From Rhodovulum strictum (GTDB lineage Bacteria; Pseudomonadota; Alphaproteobacteria; Rhodobacterales; Rhodobacteraceae), in contig NZ_WJPO01000013.1 of NCBI RefSeq assembly GCF_009649175.1, forward strand, positions 1 to 64,000: a stretch of DNA of 64,000 bases, read 5' to 3'. A model generated the notes under the pieces. It saw only the letters and a list, made by a program, of their open reading frames with translations. It was not told where the DNA came from and did no database searches. A program made the position numbers and the translations under genes. This document shows positions 15,673 through 23,593 of this stretch, piece after piece; positions within the stretch are counted from its first letter, which is position 1; each line of letters starts with the position of its first letter.

Positions 15673-17127
15673 TCAGACCCCGCTTGCGGGAATTCCCGTC
15701 CGTTCCACCTTGCGCGGCGCGGTCAGTTCCTTCCAGGACGACAGCGCCCGGTTGACCGCCCCGTTCGGCTCGCGCCGGACGAAAGCCCCGTGCCCTTCCT
15801 CGCCGACAAAGGCCCCGTCATTCACCGCAACACGCCCCCGCGTCAGGGTAAAGCGCGGCAGGCCCTTGACCTTGTGGCCCTCGAACACGTTGTAATCTAT
15901 GGACGATTGCTGGGCCGCCGCAGAAATCGTCTTTTCCTTTTCGGGATCCCAGACCACCAGATCGGCGTCCGCCCCCACCAGCACCGCACCCTTCTTCGGA
16001 TAGCAGTTCAGGATCTTGGCGATATTGGTCGAGGTCACGGCCACGAACTCGTTCGGCGTCAGCCGCCCGGTGTTCACCCCGTGGGTCCACAGCATCGGCA
16101 ACCGGTCCTCAAGCCCGCCGGTCCCGTTCGGGATCTTGGTGAAATCGCCCACGCCAAAGCGTTTCTGCGCGGTGGTAAAGGCGCAATGATCGGTCGCCAC
16201 GACCGACAGCGAGCCCGAGGCCAACCCCGCCCACAGGCTGTCCTGATGGCGCTTGTCGCGGAAGGGCGGCGACATCACGCGCCGCGCGGCATGGTCCCAG
16301 TCGGGATGGGCATATTCGCTTTCGTCCAGCGTCAGATGCTGGATCAGCGGCTCGCCCCAGACCCGCTTGCCCAGCATCCGCGCGCGCCTTATCGCCTCAT
16401 GCGCCTCCTCGCAGGAGACATGGACGACATAAAGCGGCACGCCCGCCATGTCGGCAATCATGATCGCGCGATTGGTGGCCTCGCCCTCGACCTGCGGCGG
16501 GCGCGAATAGGCATGCGCCTCGGGGCCGTTATTGCCCTCGTCCAGCAGGCGGCGCTGCAACTCGGCCACCACATCGCCATTCTCGGCATGGACCAGCGGG
16601 ATGGCCCCCAATTCGGCGCAGCGGCGGAACGAGGCATACATCTCGTCGTCGTTCACCATCAGCGCGCCCTTGTAGGCCATGAAATGCTTGAAGGTGGTGA
16701 TGCCCTTCTGGCGGACGACGGCCTCCATCTCGTTGAAGACCTGCTCCGACCACCAGGTGACCGCCATGTGGAACGAGTAATCGCAATGCGCCCGCGTCGA
16801 CTTGTTGTCCCACATCTGAAGCGCATCGAGCAGCCCCTGCCCGGGGCTCGGCAGCGCAAAATCCACCACCATCGTCGTGCCGCCCGACAGCGCGGCGCGG
16901 GTGCCGGATTCGAAATCGTCGGCCGAATAGGTGCCCATGAAGGGCATTTCCAGATGCGTATGCGGGTCGATGCCCCCGGGCATCACATAGCAGCCGGTGG
17001 CGTCGAGGATTTCATCGCCCTTCAGATCCGGCCCGATCTCGACAATCCGGCCGCCCTCGACAGCCACATCCGCCTTGTAGGTCAGATCGGCGGTGACGAT
17101 GGTGCCGTTCTTGATGATGGTGGTCAT
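15673..17127 (-). CDS. hydA: Dihydropyrimidinase (D-hydantoinase family)
   Basis: The product has 484 residues and hydrolyses 5,6-dihydrouracil or dihydrothymine to N-carbamoyl-beta-alanine or its methyl analogue. This is step two of reductive pyrimidine degradation. Metal ligands are visible: the HTH of GGIDPHTHLEMP, the carbamylated Lys in FKHFMAYKGALMV, LVHAENGD, VVHVSCEEAHEA and VATDHCAF. Length matches the family. It lies between the orphan nuclease-like gene and the ABC importer, in the same operon as the beta-ureidopropionase that takes its product. Confidence 0.93.
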   Translation of the reverse strand: MTTIIKNGTIVTADLTYKADVAVEGGRIVEIGPDLKGDEILDATGCYVMPGGIDPHTHLEMPFMGTYSADDFESGTRAALSGGTTMVVDFALPSPGQGLLDALQMWDNKSTRAHCDYSFHMAVTWWSEQVFNEMEAVVRQKGITTFKHFMAYKGALMVNDDEMYASFRRCAELGAIPLVHAENGDVVAELQRRLLDEGNNGPEAHAYSRPPQVEGEATNRAIMIADMAGVPLYVVHVSCEEAHEAIRRARMLGKRVWGEPLIQHLTLDESEYAHPDWDHAARRVMSPPFRDKRHQDSLWAGLASGSLSVVATDHCAFTTAQKRFGVGDFTKIPNGTGGLEDRLPMLWTHGVNTGRLTPNEFVAVTSTNIAKILNCYPKKGAVLVGADADLVVWDPEKEKTISAAAQQSSIDYNVFEGHKVKGLPRFTLTRGRVAVNDGAFVGEEGHGAFVRREPNGAVNRALSSWKELTAPRKVERTGIPASGV

Positions 17128-17147
17128 TAGTCAGGGGCCTTTCTCTG

Positions 17148-17564
17148 CTATTCCAATCGGTGCCAAGCGTTTTTGAATTCCGGTCGGGTGAAGGACTTAA
17201 AGGGAAGCCAGAACGATGACTTACCTTCCTTGATGTTTTCAACCGCAAGCGTGGTCACTTCGTCCAGAGACAGGACATAACACTCCGGCTCGTCCGCGTG
17301 GGCGTTCATCGTTATTACCCACCACGGCGACCTCAAGCTCCCAATAGAGCTACCCAAGGGAACATCGCTTCGCTTCGATAGAGCTTTCGACTGAATTGGG
17401 TGAACGATCGTCTCATCGTCGTTCGCGGCATACAAATCCGCGCCGCGCGCGTTTCTAATCGTCAGAATGACGTTCCAGCCACGACGAGACAATTCGCGGG
17501 CAACGTGAAAAAGCCCGGCATTGCCTGTTAGCTGGCCTCGCTGGCGAAACCTAGGCTCGCTCAC
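17148..17564 (-). CDS. Orphan PD-(D/E)XK-like protein inside the pyrimidine operon
   Basis: The product has 138 residues and starts at the GTG at 17564, which overlaps the stop of the upstream gene (GTGA). It opens with SEPRFRQRGQLTGNAGLFHV. The stretch NARGADLY followed 15 residues later by IQSK fits a PD-(D/E)XK nuclease core, with Asp at 43, Gln replacing the usual Glu at 58, and Lys at 60. The rest contains WWVITMNA and a C-terminal FWLPFKSFTRPEF motif. I know similar small orphan proteins but no tested function. Base composition is clearly lower in GC than its neighbours (28 of 60 bases from 17221), which suggests recent acquisition. Confidence 0.7.
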   Translation of the reverse strand: MSEPRFRQRGQLTGNAGLFHVARELSRRGWNVILTIRNARGADLYAANDDETIVHPIQSKALSKRSDVPLGSSIGSLRSPWWVITMNAHADEPECYVLSLDEVTTLAVENIKEGKSSFWLPFKSFTRPEFKNAWHRLE

Positions 17565-18811
17565 CCCACGATCCCCGCCGTCTCCACCACCGCGTGGAAC
17601 AGCACGTTCGCCCCGGCGGTGGCCCATTCGGGGGAAATCTCCTCGGCCTCGTTGTGGCTGAGGCCGTCCACGCAGGGGCACATCACCATCGCGGTGGGGG
17701 CGACGCGGTTGATCCAGCAGGCGTCGTGCCCCGCGCCCGAGACGATGTCCATGTGGGAATAGCCCAGCCGTTCCGCGGCGTCGCGCACGCGGCCCACCAG
17801 CACCGGGTCGAAGGCGGGCGGGTCGAAGAAGCCGACAAGCTCGGACGAGAACTTGACCCCGATATCGGCGCAGACGCCCGGCGCGCGGGCGAGGAACTCG
17901 GCCACCATGCCCTCCAGCGTGTCCAGGATATGGCTGCGGAAATCGACGGTGAAGACCACCTTTTCGGGGATGATGTTGCGGCTGTTGGGGTAGACGTCGA
18001 TGTGCCCCACCGCCCCCACCGCATTCGGCTGGCGGGCGATGGCGATCTCGTGGACCAGCTCGATCACCCGCGCCATGCCGCGGCCCGCGTTCCGGCGCAG
18101 GTACATCGGCGTGGACCCCGTGTGCTGGCCCTTGCCGGTCACCGTGCATTCGATCCAGCGGAGGCCCTGGCCGTGGGTGACAACGCCGATCTCCTTGCCC
18201 TCGGCCTCGAGGATCGGGCCCTGTTCGATATGCAGTTCGAAGAAGGCGTGCATCCTGCGCGCGCCCACGGGCTCGTCGCCCTTCCAGCCGATGCGGTCCA
18301 GCTCGTCGCCGAAGCGCAGCCCCTTGGCATCGCGCCGGTCGTAGGCCCAGTCCTGCTCGAGCACGCCCGCGAAGACGCCCGAGGCCAGCATCGCGGGGGC
18401 AAAGCGCGTGCCCTCCTCGTTGGTCCAGTTGGTCACGACGATGGGGTGTTTCGTCCGGATGCCCAGATCGTTCAGCGTGCGGATGATCTCGAGCCCCCCC
18501 AGCACCCCCAGCACCCCGTCATACTTGCCGCCCGTGGGCTGGGTGTCGAGATGGCTGCCCACGTAAACCGGCAGCGCGTCCGGGTCCTCGCCCGGGCGCA
18601 TCGCGAACATGGTGCCCATCTCGTCCACGCCCAGGGTGCAGCCCGCCTCCTCGCACCAGCGTCTGAACAATGCGCGGCCCTCGGCATCGGCGTCGGTCAG
18701 GGTCTGGCGGTTGTTGCCGCCCGCGATGCCGGGGCCGATCTGCGCCATCTGCATCAGGCTGTCCCATAGCCGTTCGCCGTTGACCTTCAGGTTCTCGCCG
18801 GGGGCTGTCAT
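17561..18811 (-). CDS. pydC: Beta-ureidopropionase / Zn-dependent N-carbamoyl amino acid hydrolase
   Basis: The product has 416 residues and hydrolyses N-carbamoyl-beta-alanine to beta-alanine, CO2 and ammonia. It belongs to the M20-type amidase/hydantoinase/carbamoylase group. Motifs are GSHLDTQPTGGKYDGVLGV, NEEGTRFAPAML, ELHIEQGPILE, and SGAGHDACWI. The C-terminus NVLFHAVVETAGIVG is the normal family end, so the orphan gene did not truncate it. GAGGTG precedes the start. It is the first gene of the operon. Allantoate amidohydrolase is the alternative, but its neighbours favour pyrimidines. Confidence 0.9.
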   Translation of the reverse strand: MTAPGENLKVNGERLWDSLMQMAQIGPGIAGGNNRQTLTDADAEGRALFRRWCEEAGCTLGVDEMGTMFAMRPGEDPDALPVYVGSHLDTQPTGGKYDGVLGVLGGLEIIRTLNDLGIRTKHPIVVTNWTNEEGTRFAPAMLASGVFAGVLEQDWAYDRRDAKGLRFGDELDRIGWKGDEPVGARRMHAFFELHIEQGPILEAEGKEIGVVTHGQGLRWIECTVTGKGQHTGSTPMYLRRNAGRGMARVIELVHEIAIARQPNAVGAVGHIDVYPNSRNIIPEKVVFTVDFRSHILDTLEGMVAEFLARAPGVCADIGVKFSSELVGFFDPPAFDPVLVGRVRDAAERLGYSHMDIVSGAGHDACWINRVAPTAMVMCPCVDGLSHNEAEEISPEWATAGANVLFHAVVETAGIVG

Positions 18812-19030
18812 CGTCCGTCACCTCGCCTGTCTGGTTCTTTGTCTTGTGCCGTACAATTCGGCCACAGTCTTGCGCCCGGTCCCGACCCTTTCAAGCGCAC
18901 CGGCCCGGACACACGAAAGAATTATCGAATTGCCCCGCAAGCGGCTAAAATCTGGCGTCCCGGCTCGCCCGGGGCGGGAAGACCGGGGCTGGGGAAAGCC
19001 CCGTACAGGGACGAATCTCTCAGGGAGGAC

Positions 19031-19624
19031 ATGATCTTGGAAGGAAAGAACGGAACGGTTTTGGTGGGTGGTGCCGTCGTGCTGATGGCAGCGTTCCTGA
19101 TCTGGCAGAAATCCGATTCGGGCAGCAGCGGCATGGAACAGGAGATCGCCGCGCTGAACGCCCGGATCGACGCGCTGGGCGCGGATCTGGCCGAGATCGG
19201 CACCGATGTCGCGGGTCTTGCCGAGGCTGGCGCGCAACAGGCCCAGGGCCTGGCCGAGGTTGCCGCGCTGGGCAGCCGGCTGGCCGAAACGGTGCAGGGA
19301 CTGGGCGGCGTGGTGCTTGAGGGTGCGGCGGCAGCCGGTGCGGCCAGCGGCCCGGCCGACGCGGCCGATGCGGCCGATGCGGTGGCCGAGGCCCCTGCCC
19401 CGGTCGGCCCCGGCGAGACGGCAAGTTTCGGCGACGGTTCGGTGCGCGTCTTCGTCTCGCGCGTCGATGCCGATGCCGGATCGGCCCGCATCGCGGTCAA
19501 CGGCACCGCCATGGCGACCCTGTCCACCGGCGAGGCTGTCAGCCTCGACGAGACAGGCTGCTCGGTCAGCCTTGTCGCGATCGAGGACGGACGGGCAAGC
19601 TTCGGCTACGCCTGCGGAAGCTGA
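19031..19624 (+). CDS. Single-pass membrane protein with coiled coil, function unknown
   Basis: The product has 197 residues. The ATG at 19031 is chosen for the GGGAGG 5 bases upstream; the longer frame to 18839 lacks a ribosome site. One membrane helix at about 9-25 (VLVGGAVVLMAAFLIW) is followed by an Ala/Leu-rich coiled coil at about 34-95, an Ala/Asp-rich linker and a C-terminal beta-like domain at about 130-197 (GDGSVRVFVSRVDADAGSAR) with two Cys. The bulk of the protein is probably periplasmic. I do not recognise the family. It is divergent from the pyrimidine operon, with 219 bases between them. Confidence 0.7.
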   Translation: MILEGKNGTVLVGGAVVLMAAFLIWQKSDSGSSGMEQEIAALNARIDALGADLAEIGTDVAGLAEAGAQQAQGLAEVAALGSRLAETVQGLGGVVLEGAAAAGAASGPADAADAADAVAEAPAPVGPGETASFGDGSVRVFVSRVDADAGSARIAVNGTAMATLSTGEAVSLDETGCSVSLVAIEDGRASFGYACGS

Positions 19625-19630
19625 TCTGCC

Positions 19631-19660
19631 GGCGCCCGCGCCGGTTGCGGCGTGGGCGCC
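19631..19660. terminator. Convergent-gene hairpin, 13-bp stem
   Basis: The arms 19631-19643 and 19648-19660 pair over 13 positions with one G-T wobble and a GTTG loop. The hairpin lies between the membrane-protein gene (plus) and the aminotransferase gene (minus). No T-run follows. Confidence 0.55.
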
Positions 19661-19676
19661 TGCGCCCCGGGCCATC

Positions 19677-21005
19677 TCAGTCCAGCGTCTTGAGCACATC
19701 GGAGAGCTTGCCGAACAGCTCGTCGATCTGCGCCTTGTCGATCATCAGGGGCGGACTTATCGCGATGATGTCGCCGGTCGTGCGTACCAGCAGGTTCTTT
19801 TCATAGGCGTTCAGGAAGGCGGTAAAGGCGCGCTTGGTCGGCTCGCCCGCGATCGGCTCCAGTTCCACCGCACCGATCAGGCCCATGTTTCGGATGTCGA
19901 TCACATGGGGTAGGCCCCGGAGGCTGTGCAGCGCATCCTCCCAATAGGGCGCCAGCGCCGCGGCATTCTCGAACAGCCCTTCTTCGCGATAGGTCTGAAG
20001 CGTGGCGATCCCGGCGGCCGAGGCAATCGGGTTGCCCGAATAGGTATAGCCGTGGAACAGCTCGATCACATGCTCGGGGCCCTGCATGAAGGCGTCGTGG
20101 ATGGCTGGCGTGGTCAGCACCGCACCCATCGGGATCACGCCATTGGTCAGCCCCTTGGCGACCGTCATCATGTCAGGCAGCACGCCGAAATGATCGGCCG
20201 CAAAGGGGCTGCCCAGACGGCCGAAGCCGGTGATGACCTCATCAAAGATCAACAGGATGCCGTGCTTGGTGCAGATCTCGCGCAGCCGTTCAAGGTAGCC
20301 CCTGGGCGGCATCAGGACGCCCGTGGACCCCGCCATCGGCTCGACGATCACGGCGGCGATGGTTTCCGCGCCATGCAGCGCCACGATCCGCTCCAGATCG
20401 TCGGCCAGATGCGCGCCATGTTCGGGCTGGCCGCGGGTAAAGCTGTTCTGGTCGGGCAGATGGGTATGCGGCAGGTGGTCGACGCCCGCCAGCAGCGTGC
20501 CGAACATCTTGCGGTTGTTGACGATGCCGCCGACCGAGATGCCGCCGAAATTGACCCCGTGATAGCCGCGCTCGCGCCCGATCAGCCGCGTGCGCGCCCC
20601 CTCGCCCCGCGCCCGGTGATAGGCAATCGCGATCTTCAGCGCGGTGTCGACCGATTCCGAGCCGGAATTGGTGAAGAAGACATGCTCCATCCCCTCGGGC
20701 GCCATGTCGCGCAGCGCGCTAGCCAGTTCGAACGCCTTGGGATGGCCCATCTGGAAGGCGGGCGCATAGTCAAGCTCGGCCGCCTGTTTCTGGATCGCCT
20801 CGGTGATCTTCGGCCGGCAATGACCCGCATTGCAGCACCACAGCCCGGCGGTGCCGTCCAGCACATCGCGCCCGTCGGCGGTCTTGTAATACATGCCCGA
20901 GGCGCCCACGAACATCCGCGGCGCCTTCTTGAACTGGCGGTTCGCGGTGAACGGCATCCAGAAGGCCGAAAGGTCGTTGGGGCCGGGATTGCGGTCGAGC
21001 GCCAT
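19677..21005 (-). CDS. Beta-alanine (omega-amino acid):pyruvate aminotransferase
   Basis: The product has 442 residues. The start at 21005 (GGAGA upstream) gives MALDRNPGPNDLSAFWMPFT, the usual beginning of this enzyme; the long upstream extension is spurious. Motifs are GTAGLWCCNAGHCRP, FFTNSGSESVDTALK, FDEVITGFGRLG and the cofactor Lys in TVAKGLTNGVIP. In the pyrimidine island it would convert beta-alanine to malonate semialdehyde, the last step needed after the beta-ureidopropionase. A RutR-like box lies 51-66 bases upstream. A malonate-semialdehyde dehydrogenase is not in the window. Confidence 0.88.
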   Translation of the reverse strand: MALDRNPGPNDLSAFWMPFTANRQFKKAPRMFVGASGMYYKTADGRDVLDGTAGLWCCNAGHCRPKITEAIQKQAAELDYAPAFQMGHPKAFELASALRDMAPEGMEHVFFTNSGSESVDTALKIAIAYHRARGEGARTRLIGRERGYHGVNFGGISVGGIVNNRKMFGTLLAGVDHLPHTHLPDQNSFTRGQPEHGAHLADDLERIVALHGAETIAAVIVEPMAGSTGVLMPPRGYLERLREICTKHGILLIFDEVITGFGRLGSPFAADHFGVLPDMMTVAKGLTNGVIPMGAVLTTPAIHDAFMQGPEHVIELFHGYTYSGNPIASAAGIATLQTYREEGLFENAAALAPYWEDALHSLRGLPHVIDIRNMGLIGAVELEPIAGEPTKRAFTAFLNAYEKNLLVRTTGDIIAISPPLMIDKAQIDELFGKLSDVLKTLD

Positions 21006-21055
21006 GACAGATCTCCAAAGGGCGGGCCGCCCGAGCGAAGGGGCGGGCGAAACGT

Positions 21056-21071
21056 TTGACCGGGCGGTCAG
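21056..21071 (-). promoter_or_regulatory. Candidate RutR operator between aminotransferase and rutR
   Basis: TTGACC-GGGC-GGTCAG matches the RutR consensus TTGACC-N4-GGTCAA at 11 of 12 arm positions. It lies 51-66 bases upstream of the aminotransferase start and about 125 bases upstream of rutR, so it could control both. E. coli RutR releases this site when it binds uracil. Confidence 0.6.
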
Positions 21072-21195
21072 GAACACGCTAGCAGAGGCCCCGGGGCAGT
21101 CAAGCGCACCGACCAACCGTCTTTCGGCTGTTCAAATCGCCATCAGACCGATTATCGTCAGCAAACCCAAAGAGATATCGACCAATCCCTTTCCG

Positions 21196-21810
21196 ATGAC
21201 GTCCGAACGCCCCCGCACCCGCATTCAACGCCGCAACCGCCATGCGATCCTTGACGCCGCGCTGGTGGTATTTTCGCAGCATGGCTTTCGCGGCGCCACG
21301 CTTGACCAGATCGCCGCCGAGGCGGGGCTGTCGAAGCCCAATCTGCTTTATTACTTCCCCTCGAAGGAGGCGATCCACGAGACGCTTCTGGCCGGGCTTC
21401 TCAAGACCTGGCTCGACCCGTTGCGCGCGCTGGACCCCGCGGGCGAGCCGGTGGCGGAACTTCTGGGCTATGTCCGGCGCAAGCTGGCGATGAGCCGGGA
21501 TTTCCCGCGCGAAAGCCGCCTTTTCGCAAACGAGATCCTGCAAGGCGCGCCGCGGATCGCGCCGACGCTGGGCGGCGAGCTGAAATCGCTGGTCGATGAA
21601 AAGGCGGCGGTGATCGCGGGCTGGTCCGCAGCAGGCCGAATCGCCGATGTCGACCCCTATCACCTGATCTTCTCGATCTGGGCGCTGACCCAGCATTACG
21701 CCGATTTCGACGTCCAGGTGCGCGCCGTGCTGGGCGAGGAGCGCGGTGATCCGCTGGACGGGGCCGAGCGGCATCTGGTGATGCTGTTCACCCGGCTTCT
21801 GACCCCCTGA
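21196..21810 (+). CDS. rutR: TetR-family regulator of pyrimidine catabolism, RutR-like
   Basis: The product has 204 residues, starting at the ATG at 21196. The N-terminal HTH (RRNRHAILDAALVVFSQHGF, then GATLDQIAAEAGLSKPNLLYYFPSKEAI) and the ligand domain resemble E. coli RutR through most of their length, including SRLFANEILQGAP, DEKAAVIAGW and YHLIFSIWALTQHYADF. RutR senses uracil and represses pyrimidine degradation genes. It is divergent from the aminotransferase gene, and a matching operator lies between them. A further GC hairpin follows its stop. Confidence 0.88.
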   Translation: MTSERPRTRIQRRNRHAILDAALVVFSQHGFRGATLDQIAAEAGLSKPNLLYYFPSKEAIHETLLAGLLKTWLDPLRALDPAGEPVAELLGYVRRKLAMSRDFPRESRLFANEILQGAPRIAPTLGGELKSLVDEKAAVIAGWSAAGRIADVDPYHLIFSIWALTQHYADFDVQVRAVLGEERGDPLDGAERHLVMLFTRLLTP

Positions 21811-21924
21811 CCGCCGAAGCGGCGTTAACCATGGCGCACGAATCCGCTCGCCATGCCGGGCCAGCACGGGCAAGCTGGTTTCATTGAGTTTTGTGGTGGG
21901 GGCCTGAGCAGGAGCTTGGGACCA

Positions 21925-22257
21925 ATGAATATCATCGCCCCGATTCCGGCGGTCGGTTTTCAGGACAGCGGCGTGAGCACCGCCAATGCCTTGGCGTCGG
22001 TAACCGTCGTTGCGCCTGCGGCACAGGGAAGTGCGTCCGCACAGACCCGCAGCGAGACCGGCGAGCGCGGCCAGCAGCCGCCGCGTCCGATCTTCCCTGC
22101 GCCGGATCCCGACCGTCCGACCGGACCGCCGCCAGCCTTCGACACGACGCCGCTCCAGCTAGAGGCAGAGCGGCGCATGAACGAGGCGTCGCTGCTCTGG
22201 CGCAGCGGCACCCCGATGCCCGAGCCGACGCAACGCCAGCTCGACATCGAGATCTGA
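21925..22257 (+). CDS. Small Pro-rich protein of unknown function
   Basis: The product has 110 residues, starting at the ATG at 21925 with GGAG upstream. It opens MNIIAPIPAVGFQDSGVSTA, has a central disordered Pro/Arg-rich stretch, and ends in a helical segment (LQLEAERRMNEASLLWRSG). There is no signal peptide or membrane helix. No family is recognised. It is convergent with preA. Confidence 0.5.
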   Translation: MNIIAPIPAVGFQDSGVSTANALASVTVVAPAAQGSASAQTRSETGERGQQPPRPIFPAPDPDRPTGPPPAFDTTPLQLEAERRMNEASLLWRSGTPMPEPTQRQLDIEI

Positions 22258-22277
22258 GGCAGCAGGTCACCGCAGGG

Positions 22278-22303
22278 GCGCGCGCCTATTCTGCGGCGCG
22301 CGC
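22278..22303. terminator. Hairpin spanning the preA stop codon
   Basis: The arms 22278-22286 and 22295-22303 are perfectly complementary over 9 G/C pairs with an 8-base loop holding most of the preA stop codon. The hairpin lies at a convergent junction, so it may end both messages. It has no T-run. Confidence 0.45.
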
Positions 22304-23590
22304 TGCCGGATTGTTGGGATGCGCCGTCCAGTTCCCGTATTCGGCGGGAACTGTCCTTCCCGTGCGCGGATCGACCTCGCCCGGCGCCAGACGGCGCATC
22401 GTGATGCACCCCTCGACCGGGCAGACATCGACGCACAGGTTGCAGGCCACGCATTCCTCGTCCTTCACCACGAATCGCCTCTCGGGCGTCATCCCGATCG
22501 CCTGATGGCTGGTATCCTCGCAGGCCGCATAGCATCGTCCGCATTTGATGCAGGCCTCCTGGTCGATCACCGCCTTGGTGATGTAGTTAAGGTTCAGATA
22601 TTGCCAATCCGTTACGTTCGGCACGGCCATCCCGGTAAAGTCCGACAGGGTTGAGAAACCCTTGCGGTCCATCCAGTCCGACATGCCCGCGATCATTTCC
22701 TGCACGATGCGGAAGCCATAGGTCATGACCGCCGTACAGACCTGCACATTGCCCGCCCCCAGCGCCATGAACTCGGCCGCGTCCTTCCATGTCGTGACGC
22801 CGCCGATGCCGGAAATCGGCAGTCCGCGGGTTTCGGGATCGCGGGCGATCTCGGCCACCATGTTCAGCGCGATGGGTTTCACCGCCGGGCCGCAATAGCC
22901 GCCATGGGTGCCCTTGCCGTCGATGGTGGGCTCCGGGCACATCAGGTCGAGGTCAACCGAGGTGATCGAGTTGATGGTGTTGATCAGGCTGACCGCATCC
23001 GCGCCCCCCTTGTGCGCCGCGCGGCTGGCAAGGCGGATATCGGTGATGTTGGGCGTCAGCTTGACGATCACCGGCATCCGCGTGTTCGCCTTGCACCAGC
23101 GGGTGACCATCTCGACATATTCGGGCACCTGCCCGACGGCCGAGCCCATGCCGCGCTCGCTCATGCCGTGGGGGCAACCGAAATTCAGTTCGACCCCGTC
23201 CGCGCCCGTTTCTTCGACCCGGGCCAGGATGCGCTTCCACGCCTCCTCCTCGCAGGGGACCATCAGGGAGACCACCATCGCGCGGTCGGGGTAGTCGCGC
23301 TTGACCGTCTTGATCTCGCGCAGGTTCACCTCAAGCGGGCGGTCGGTGATCAGTTCGATATTGTTCAGCCCCAGAAGCCGCCGGTCGGCCCCGTAGATCG
23401 CGCCATAGCGGGGGCCGTTCACGTTGACCACGGGCGGGCCGTCCTCGCCCAGCGTCTTCCACACCACGCCGCCCCAGCCTGCCTCGAACGCGCGGCGGAC
23501 ATTGTATTCCTTGTCGGTCGGCGGCGCAGAGGCCAGCCAGAACGGGTTGGGGGACTTGATGCCTACGAAATCGTTCCTGAGATCGGCCAT
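22286..23590 (-). CDS. preA: Dihydropyrimidine dehydrogenase, catalytic subunit PreA
   Basis: The product has 434 residues and reduces uracil or thymine to the dihydro form using electrons passed from PreT. The first 300 residues are a dihydroorotate-dehydrogenase-like FMN barrel (GVELNFGCPHGMSERGMGSA with the catalytic Cys region, VIVKLTPNITDI). The C-terminus has two 4Fe-4S motifs: CIKCGRCYAAC, and CVACNLCVDVC followed by PVEGC. It lies 3 bases after preT, so the two subunits are coupled. It supplies step one of the pathway whose later steps lie at 15.7-21.0 kb. Confidence 0.95.
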   Translation of the reverse strand: MADLRNDFVGIKSPNPFWLASAPPTDKEYNVRRAFEAGWGGVVWKTLGEDGPPVVNVNGPRYGAIYGADRRLLGLNNIELITDRPLEVNLREIKTVKRDYPDRAMVVSLMVPCEEEAWKRILARVEETGADGVELNFGCPHGMSERGMGSAVGQVPEYVEMVTRWCKANTRMPVIVKLTPNITDIRLASRAAHKGGADAVSLINTINSITSVDLDLMCPEPTIDGKGTHGGYCGPAVKPIALNMVAEIARDPETRGLPISGIGGVTTWKDAAEFMALGAGNVQVCTAVMTYGFRIVQEMIAGMSDWMDRKGFSTLSDFTGMAVPNVTDWQYLNLNYITKAVIDQEACIKCGRCYAACEDTSHQAIGMTPERRFVVKDEECVACNLCVDVCPVEGCITMRRLAPGEVDPRTGRTVPAEYGNWTAHPNNPAARAAE

Positions 23591-23593
23591 GGC

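Noticed and set aside
14854-17130. 758-codon plus-strand open frame
   Set aside because: It lies antisense to the dihydropyrimidinase and ABC ATPase genes, has biased His/Arg/Pro composition and no domain. It is a high-GC shadow.
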